Assembly (NCBI GenBank): GCA_014377015.1 | Contig: JACMQL010000046.1 | Span: 1 to 64,000, forward strand | Length of the DNA: 64,000 bases | Source: Actinomycetota bacterium | GTDB lineage: Bacteria; Actinomycetota; Actinomycetes; Nanopelagicales; Nanopelagicaceae | Direction of reading: 5' to 3' | Shown here: positions 58,929 through 64,000 of the stretch, one piece after another | How the letters are laid out: every line of letters begins with the position of its first letter | Position numbering within the stretch: the stretch's first letter is position 1 | Notes under the pieces: generated by a model | Seen by the model: the letters and a program-made list of their open reading frames with translations, nothing else | Told to the model about the DNA's origin: nothing | The model's database searches: none | Translations under genes and position numbers: made by a program

Positions 58929-60143
58929 ATGCAACTAATCGGCATTCTGGCCTTCGTCGTTGCCCTCCTCTTCTCCGTTATGGTGCACGAGTTTGGGCAC
59001 TACATCACTGCTCGCAGATTTGGGATGCGCGTCACAGAATTTTTCTTAGGCTTCGGACCCAAGATCTGGTCCACGGTTCGTGGTGAGACCGAATTCGGAG
59101 TGAAGGCCATACCAGCGGGTGGTTACTGTCGCATCGATGGAATGTCACCCGGAGATCCACATGCGAGCGATCCACGCGCTTTCTATCGGGCTACCAGCGG
59201 ACGCAAACTCATCGTCTTAGGAGCTGGCTCTTTTCTCCACTTCGTTTTGGGCTTCGTGCTGCTCTTCTCTCTCTTCGTCGGAATCGGCACAACCCAGGTC
59301 ACTTCAACCATTGCTGAGGTCAGTCCGTGCGTTCCGATTATCGGGAGCACACAGGGTTGCAAGGGCAACAACACTGTCTCGCCTGCCGCGGCGGCTGGGC
59401 TAAAGGCTGGCGATCGGATAGTTTCGATTGATGGAACTCAGATCACGGATTGGGCTAAAGATGTTTTGCGAATTCGCCAATCAGCTGGCAAGGAGTTAAT
59501 TTTCGGGATTGTTCGTGGCGAACCGAGTCTCTCGTCTTCAGATATCACCCCAAATCTGGTCCTACCTATTACTCCTATTGCGCGTGTTTTTGAAGGAAAG
59601 TCGTACGGCTTCATCGGCATCGGCAATGAAGTAGCAACAGTTCGAAGTGCCCCTCTGGCGGCACTTGGGAAATCGGCATCCACTACTGGTCAGTTTCTTA
59701 AGGCTTCCGTGAAGTCTTTGATATCCCTACCAGGCAAGATTCCCGCCCTGTGGTCGCAGACCGTCGCAGGAAAAGAACGTGATCCCGAGGGTTTAGTGGG
59801 AGTAGTCGGAGTTGCCCGCGTTTCTGGGCAAGCCGTTGGTAGCAACACGCTCACTCCACTCGAGCGCCTGGGAACGTTTGTGATGATTATCGCGAGTCTT
59901 AATATATTCGTAGGTGTATTTAATCTCTTGCCCATCCTGCCGTTGGACGGAGGGCATATGGCGGTTGCCATCGCGGATGAGGTTCGTGCCTTCATCGCGC
60001 GATTGCGCGGACGTGCGCGCCCTAAGGCCATTGATGTGGCCGTTCTCACTCCAGTCACCATGGTGATCTTCGTATTGCTTGCTGGTCTCACCCTTCTTTT
60101 GCTCATCGCCGACATAGTCAATCCGATTAATCTGAATCTTTAG
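58929..60143 (+). CDS. rseP: Site-2 intramembrane metalloprotease (RseP/Rip1)
   Basis: The 404-aa membrane protease has the zinc motif HEFGH in [15 protein letters not shown], a PDZ domain ([17 protein letters not shown]) and the third-ligand motif [12 protein letters not shown]. It cuts anti-sigma factors and other membrane proteins within the bilayer. GAGAAG lies 8 nt before the ATG. It is divergent from gabT and leads into ispG. In many actinobacteria dxr stands just upstream; here gabT does. Confidence 0.93.
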   Translation: MQLIGILAFVVALLFSVMVHEFGHYITARRFGMRVTEFFLGFGPKIWSTVRGETEFGVKAIPAGGYCRIDGMSPGDPHASDPRAFYRATSGRKLIVLGAGSFLHFVLGFVLLFSLFVGIGTTQVTSTIAEVSPCVPIIGSTQGCKGNNTVSPAAAAGLKAGDRIVSIDGTQITDWAKDVLRIRQSAGKELIFGIVRGEPSLSSSDITPNLVLPITPIARVFEGKSYGFIGIGNEVATVRSAPLAALGKSASTTGQFLKASVKSLISLPGKIPALWSQTVAGKERDPEGLVGVVGVARVSGQAVGSNTLTPLERLGTFVMIIASLNIFVGVFNLLPILPLDGGHMAVAIADEVRAFIARLRGRARPKAIDVAVLTPVTMVIFVLLAGLTLLLLIADIVNPINLNL

Positions 60144-60166
60144 CTCGGGTAGGGCAAGATAGACCT

Positions 60167-61318
60167 ATGACTGATCTAGGAATGCCCGCCGCCCCTCCAC
60201 CGACTTTGGCGCGACGTCGCAAAACGCGCCAACTCAAAGTCGGATCGGTTGGAGTGGGCAGTGATTCGCCCGTGAGTGTTCAATCTATGTGCACGACAGT
60301 TACTTCTGACGTCAATTCGACTCTTCAACAAATCGCCGAACTAACTGCCTCGGGCTGTCAAATCGTTCGTGTTGCAGTGCCAAGCCAAGATGATGCGGAT
60401 GCGCTCGCCCAGATTGCCAAAAAATCACAGATCCCAGTAATTGCTGATATTCACTTTCAACCTAAATATATTTTTGCAGCGATCGACGCAGGCTGTGCGG
60501 CAGTCCGTGTAAACCCGGGAAACATCAAGCAATTTGATGACAAGGTAAAGGAAGTGGCAAAGGCCGCAGGAGATGCCGGCATCCCAATTCGCATCGGCGT
60601 GAATGCGGGATCGTTGGATCCGCGGTTGCTCGCAAAATATGGCAAAGCCACACCTGAGGCTTTGGTCGAATCCGCACTTTGGGAATGCTCGTTATTCGAA
60701 GAGTACGGTTTTACCGACATCAAGATCTCGGTAAAGCATCACGATCCCGTGACTATGGTGAGTGCCTATCGACTGCTCGCCGAAAAATGTGACTACCCGT
60801 TGCATCTAGGTGTTACTGAAGCTGGACCACTATTTCAGGGAACGATAAAATCTGCGACGGCATTTGGAATTCTTCTTGCGGAAGGAATCGGCGACACAAT
60901 TCGCGTCTCACTCTCGGCTCCTCCCGTCGAAGAGGTGAAAGTCGGTATCTCGATTCTTGAGTCCCTTAATCTTCGGCAACGCAAATTGGAAATTGTTTCA
61001 TGTCCTTCATGCGGCCGTGCGCAAGTTGATGTCTACAGCTTGGCCGAAAAAGTACAGGCGGGGCTTGAAGGAATGACAGTTCCACTTCGAGTCGCAGTAA
61101 TGGGTTGCATTGTTAACGGACCGGGCGAAGCGCGCGAAGCGGATTTAGGAGTCGCATCTGGCAATGGAAAAGGTCAGATTTTCGTGAAAGGCCAAGTGAT
61201 AAAAACTGTACCGGAGTCGCAGATTGTTGAGACACTAATTGAAGAAGCGATGCGCCTGGCAGATGAAATGGAAGCTGCAGGAGTCGCCTCCGGCGAACCA
61301 ACAGTATCCGTTAGCTAA
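60167..61318 (+). CDS. ispG: 4-hydroxy-3-methylbut-2-en-1-yl diphosphate synthase
   Basis: IspG is an iron-sulfur enzyme of the non-mevalonate isoprenoid route. The 383-aa protein has [41 protein letters not shown], the cluster cysteines [13 protein letters not shown] and [12 protein letters not shown]. It follows rseP by 23 nt. Confidence 0.96.
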   Translation: MTDLGMPAAPPPTLARRRKTRQLKVGSVGVGSDSPVSVQSMCTTVTSDVNSTLQQIAELTASGCQIVRVAVPSQDDADALAQIAKKSQIPVIADIHFQPKYIFAAIDAGCAAVRVNPGNIKQFDDKVKEVAKAAGDAGIPIRIGVNAGSLDPRLLAKYGKATPEALVESALWECSLFEEYGFTDIKISVKHHDPVTMVSAYRLLAEKCDYPLHLGVTEAGPLFQGTIKSATAFGILLAEGIGDTIRVSLSAPPVEEVKVGISILESLNLRQRKLEIVSCPSCGRAQVDVYSLAEKVQAGLEGMTVPLRVAVMGCIVNGPGEAREADLGVASGNGKGQIFVKGQVIKTVPESQIVETLIEEAMRLADEMEAAGVASGEPTVSVS

Positions 61319-61371
61319 TCTTCGCTTTCCCCTTCCTGCGCCGATTGAGGCTGATTAGGTAGGCTCTGTCC

Positions 61372-63093
61372 ATGTTGAAAATGTCCACGCTTTTTTTGCG
61401 TACCTTGCGTGATGATCCTGCCGATGCTGAAGTTGCTAGCCATCGCCTGCTTGTGCGTGCTGGTTACGTCCGCCGAATTGCCGCTGGTATCTACTCTTGG
61501 TTGCCCCTGGGCTACATAACTCTTCGCAATATCGAGCGTGTGATTCGTGAAGAAATGGATGCCGCCGGTTTTCAGGAAGTCCATTTTCCAGCACTCTTGC
61601 CACGTGAAGCTTACGAAACCACTAATCGGTGGACGGAATATGGACCTGATCTTTTTCGCTTGCAGGATAGGCGCGGCGCCGACTATCTCTTGGGGCCGAC
61701 TCATGAGGAAATGTTCACTTTAATGGTCAAAGGAGAGTATTCCTCTTACAAAGATCTTCCGCTCTCGTTGTATCAAATCCAAACTAAATATCGCGATGAA
61801 ACAAGGCCACGCAGCGGCATTATTCGTGGGCGTGAATTTGTCATGAAGGATTCGTATTCATTCGATCTCACAGATGAAGGCTTGGCGATTTCATATAAAA
61901 AGCATCGAGATGCATACATTAAGACTTTCGATCGTTTGGGTATGAAGTACAACATCGTTAGCGCAATGTCAGGTGCGATGGGTGGATCGCAGTCTGAGGA
62001 ATTTCTTGCACCATGCCCGACTGGCGAGGACACATATGTTTTATGCGAAAGTTGCGGTTTTGCCGCTAATGTTGAAGCGATGCGCACGGGCGCGTCGGCG
62101 GTGGATGCGAACAACACTCCAGCAATGCAGGTTGTAGAGACTCCCAACACCCCAACTATTGAAACTCTAGTTGCAGTTTTGAATGAACGATACGGGAGCG
62201 GCTTCACTGGCTCTGACACACTCAAAAATGTTTTGCTCGTGGCTGATGGAAAAAATATCTCTGTGTTGGTTCCTGGAGATCGCGAAGTCGATCTCAAGCG
62301 ACTACAGGCGAACCTGCCAGGTGTGCAAGATGTGCGACTTTTTGACGACAGTGATTTCACAAAGAATCCGCAACTCGTTAAAGGTTACGTAGGACCTCAA
62401 GCTGCGCAAGAGTTTGGACTGGTTTTGTATGCAGACCCTACTGTGGCAACAGGAAGTGCATGGGTCACTGGTGCAAACAAAGTCGGGCAGCACGCTCTCA
62501 ATGTTGTTAGCGGTCGTGATTTTCACGTCGACGGTTACGTTGAAGCTGCGGAAATTCGGCAAGGTGATGCCTGCCCTGAGTGTGCATCGCCAGTAGTAAT
62601 AGATCGCGCAATCGAAATCGGCCATATCTTCCAACTGGGCAGAAAGTACGCGCAAGCGCTAGATCTCACAGTGCTTGATAGCGATGGAAAACCACGCGTT
62701 GTCACGATGGGTTCGTACGGTATCGGCGTCTCGCGCGCCGTTGCGGCAATTGCGGAACAAAATCACGATGAGTTGGGCCTGTCCTGGCCGATGGAAATTG
62801 CACCGGCCAAGGTGCATATTGTGGCGACGGGCAAGGAAGACAAGCCATTTGATGTGGCTCTTGATCTCGGACTCGCCCTTGAGAAAGCGGGAGTTAGTGT
62901 CATGCTCGATGATCGACGAGATGCCAGCCCGGGAGTGAAATTCAAGGACGCCGAACTTATCGGAGTTCCTATCATCGTTGTTGTAGGCAAAGGTCTGATC
63001 GAGGGCAAAGTAGAGATTCGCATCCGACGCACAGGCGAGCGGAGTGAAGTTTTATTTGAAAATGCACTCGGCACAATTTTGAACCATATGTAA
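61372..63093 (+). CDS. proS: Prolyl-tRNA synthetase, bacterial type
   Basis: ProS charges tRNA(Pro). The 573-aa protein has the class II motifs: [29 protein letters not shown] (motif 2 region), [26 protein letters not shown] and the motif 3 [14 protein letters not shown], with the inserted editing domain (about residues 230-390) of the bacterial type and a C-terminal anticodon-binding domain. ATG 61381 is an alternative start. It overlaps the next gene by one base (TAATG). Confidence 0.96.
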   Translation: MLKMSTLFLRTLRDDPADAEVASHRLLVRAGYVRRIAAGIYSWLPLGYITLRNIERVIREEMDAAGFQEVHFPALLPREAYETTNRWTEYGPDLFRLQDRRGADYLLGPTHEEMFTLMVKGEYSSYKDLPLSLYQIQTKYRDETRPRSGIIRGREFVMKDSYSFDLTDEGLAISYKKHRDAYIKTFDRLGMKYNIVSAMSGAMGGSQSEEFLAPCPTGEDTYVLCESCGFAANVEAMRTGASAVDANNTPAMQVVETPNTPTIETLVAVLNERYGSGFTGSDTLKNVLLVADGKNISVLVPGDREVDLKRLQANLPGVQDVRLFDDSDFTKNPQLVKGYVGPQAAQEFGLVLYADPTVATGSAWVTGANKVGQHALNVVSGRDFHVDGYVEAAEIRQGDACPECASPVVIDRAIEIGHIFQLGRKYAQALDLTVLDSDGKPRVVTMGSYGIGVSRAVAAIAEQNHDELGLSWPMEIAPAKVHIVATGKEDKPFDVALDLGLALEKAGVSVMLDDRRDASPGVKFKDAELIGVPIIVVVGKGLIEGKVEIRIRRTGERSEVLFENALGTILNHM

Positions 63094-63890
63094 TGCAATT
63101 CTTGGGGGAAGTTTCTTTACTTACCTTCTCCGTGTTGCTGCTGGCAGCTTTTTGTGCAGGTCTCATCGACGCCATAGCAGGCGGAGGTGGGTTGATTCAG
63201 TTGCCGGCGCTATTGATTGGCTTGCCGAATTCAGAGACTGCGCAGGTTTTGGGTACCAATAAACTCGCGGCAGTATTCGGAACTTCTTCGGCCGCCATCA
63301 TGTATCGGCGGCGCACGAAACCTGATCTTCGTTTTACATTGGCGATGGCCGTGCCTGCGTTTATAGGTTCAGTTTGCGGAGCGTTGCTCGCGGCATACAT
63401 ACCGACCGATGCACTTCGCCCGCTAGTTTTTGTTTTGCTTGTCGCAGTTGGAATCTTTACTTGGCGCAGACCGACTTTGGGTCATGTCGAACTACTACGT
63501 CACTCACCGCGTCGTCGCCAAAAAATTGCTGTGTTTGCCGGTGGCGGAATTGGATTCTATGACGGAGTGTTCGGGCCAGGAACTGGTACTTTTTTAATGC
63601 TGGTGCTGGTTGCGGCGCTTGGCTTCGCGTTTCTTAACGCATCGGCAATTGCAAAGATTGTTAACGTCTCGACCAACATCGGTGCAATTTGCGTATTCGG
63701 AATTCATGGCGTAATTCTTTGGAAACTTGGACTCGCACTTGGGGTAGCCAACATTGTCGGTGGTCTCATTGGAGCGCGGGTAGCCATTCGCGGGGGATCT
63801 GCTTTTGTGCGCCGAGTATTTCTCATAGTCACAGCGATTCTGATTTGCAAAGTGGGACTGGATACGCTGACGCATTTTCTTGAGCAATGA
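63093..63890 (+). CDS. TauE/SafE-family membrane permease
   Basis: The 265-aa protein has about eight hydrophobic segments and the family motifs: AGLIDAIAGGGGLIQLPALL near the start and GFYDGVFGPGTGTFLMLVLV in the second half, the two repeats of this family. TauE/SafE proteins move sulfite, sulfonates or similar anions; the substrate here is unknown. Its ATG overlaps the proS stop, so the two are co-translated. Confidence 0.85.
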   Translation: MQFLGEVSLLTFSVLLLAAFCAGLIDAIAGGGGLIQLPALLIGLPNSETAQVLGTNKLAAVFGTSSAAIMYRRRTKPDLRFTLAMAVPAFIGSVCGALLAAYIPTDALRPLVFVLLVAVGIFTWRRPTLGHVELLRHSPRRRQKIAVFAGGGIGFYDGVFGPGTGTFLMLVLVAALGFAFLNASAIAKIVNVSTNIGAICVFGIHGVILWKLGLALGVANIVGGLIGARVAIRGGSAFVRRVFLIVTAILICKVGLDTLTHFLEQ

Positions 63891-63895
63891 GTTAG

Positions 63896-63924
63896 TGGAG
63901 ACTGCCCCGCTTCTGGGTTATGAT
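63896..63924 (+). promoter_or_regulatory. Candidate promoter before the last gene
   Basis: TGGAGA (63896-63901) and TATGAT (63919-63924) stand 17 nt apart, fitting a vegetative promoter. Transcription would begin near 63931, about 24 nt before the ATG at 63955. Confidence 0.35.
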
Positions 63925-63954
63925 CTGGCTTACAACTTCATAGAAAGAGATGTG

Positions 63955-64000
63955 ATGGATATTAAAGAAGCAATTATTGTTGGCTTGACTCCAATAGTGT
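63955..64000 (+). CDS. rimP: Probable ribosome maturation factor RimP, first 15 residues
   Basis: Only MDIKEAIIVGLTPIV is visible before the window ends. A short helix ending in a TPIV-like motif is the usual beginning of RimP, which assists 30S maturation, and rimP-nusA follows proS in many actinobacteria. With so few residues the call rests mainly on gene order. A GTG one codon earlier (63952) is an alternative start. Confidence 0.45.
   Translation, partial: MDIKEAIIVGLTPIV

Overview
This 64 kb window is a compact piece of an actinobacterial chromosome. The evidence is gene order and protein type: rplU-rpmA-obgE-proB, gatCAB, ilvD/ilvBNC-serA-leuB, xerC next to rpsB-tsf-pyrH-frr-cdsA-rlmN, and rseP-ispG-proS followed by a probable rimP. 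Long-form SerA, Obg with a C-terminal extension and a DUF6457-like protein beside MobA agree with this. Base composition looks near 50% G+C by eye, low for cultured Actinomycetota. Genes mostly abut or overlap by 1-4 nt, which suggests a small-genome, possibly freshwater (acI/Nanopelagicales-like) lineage. That placement is an inference. No rRNA, tRNA, insertion sequence or CRISPR array was seen, and no gene-free stretch exceeds about 250 nt.

Layout. 1-6108: ribosomal proteins L21 and L27, ObgE, then proB and proA separated by two opposite-strand genes (a Nudix hydrolase and a membrane-anchored serine hydrolase). 6112-6790: a MazF-like toxin with its probable antitoxin. 6853-11580: gatC-gatA-gatB plus a second amidase, closed by a two-way terminator. 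11598-13738: a TetR regulator and an MFS exporter with a palindromic operator. 13784-24385: branched-chain amino acid and serine synthesis (ilvD; an attenuator with a leader peptide; ilvB-ilvN-ilvC-serA-leuB-ilvE-cimA). The citramalate synthase suggests isoleucine is made from pyruvate and acetyl-CoA. 24395-30678: xerC, then the translation and lipid cluster rpsB-tsf-pyrH-frr-cdsA-rlmN.

30718-58850 is a 28 kb metabolic block between rlmN and rseP, a stretch that in many actinobacteria is short and carries dxr. Its first half handles formate: formate-THF ligase, an NAD-type molybdenum formate dehydrogenase (FdsG, FdsB, FdsA), FdhD, molybdate uptake ModA-ModB without ModC, and almost the whole molybdenum-cofactor pathway (MoaD, MoaA, MoaE, MoaB/Mog, MoaC, MoeA, MobA). 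Its second half uses polyamines: an Lrp-type regulator, a putrescine-type aminotransferase, an FMN protein, an aldehyde dehydrogenase, the PotDABC importer, a PuuB-like oxidase, an agmatinase-family ureohydrolase and GabT. The two halves meet in one long minus-strand operon running from the Lrp regulator through the aminotransferase into the cofactor genes. 58929-64000 returns to core genes (rseP, ispG, proS, a TauE-family permease and the start of a probable rimP).

The features most worth attention are the MoaD protein whose terminal Gly-Gly is followed by Ala-Leu, the missing molybdate ATPase, the ilvB attenuator, the fusion of polyamine and molybdenum-cofactor genes into one Lrp-headed operon, and several genes that look leaderless.
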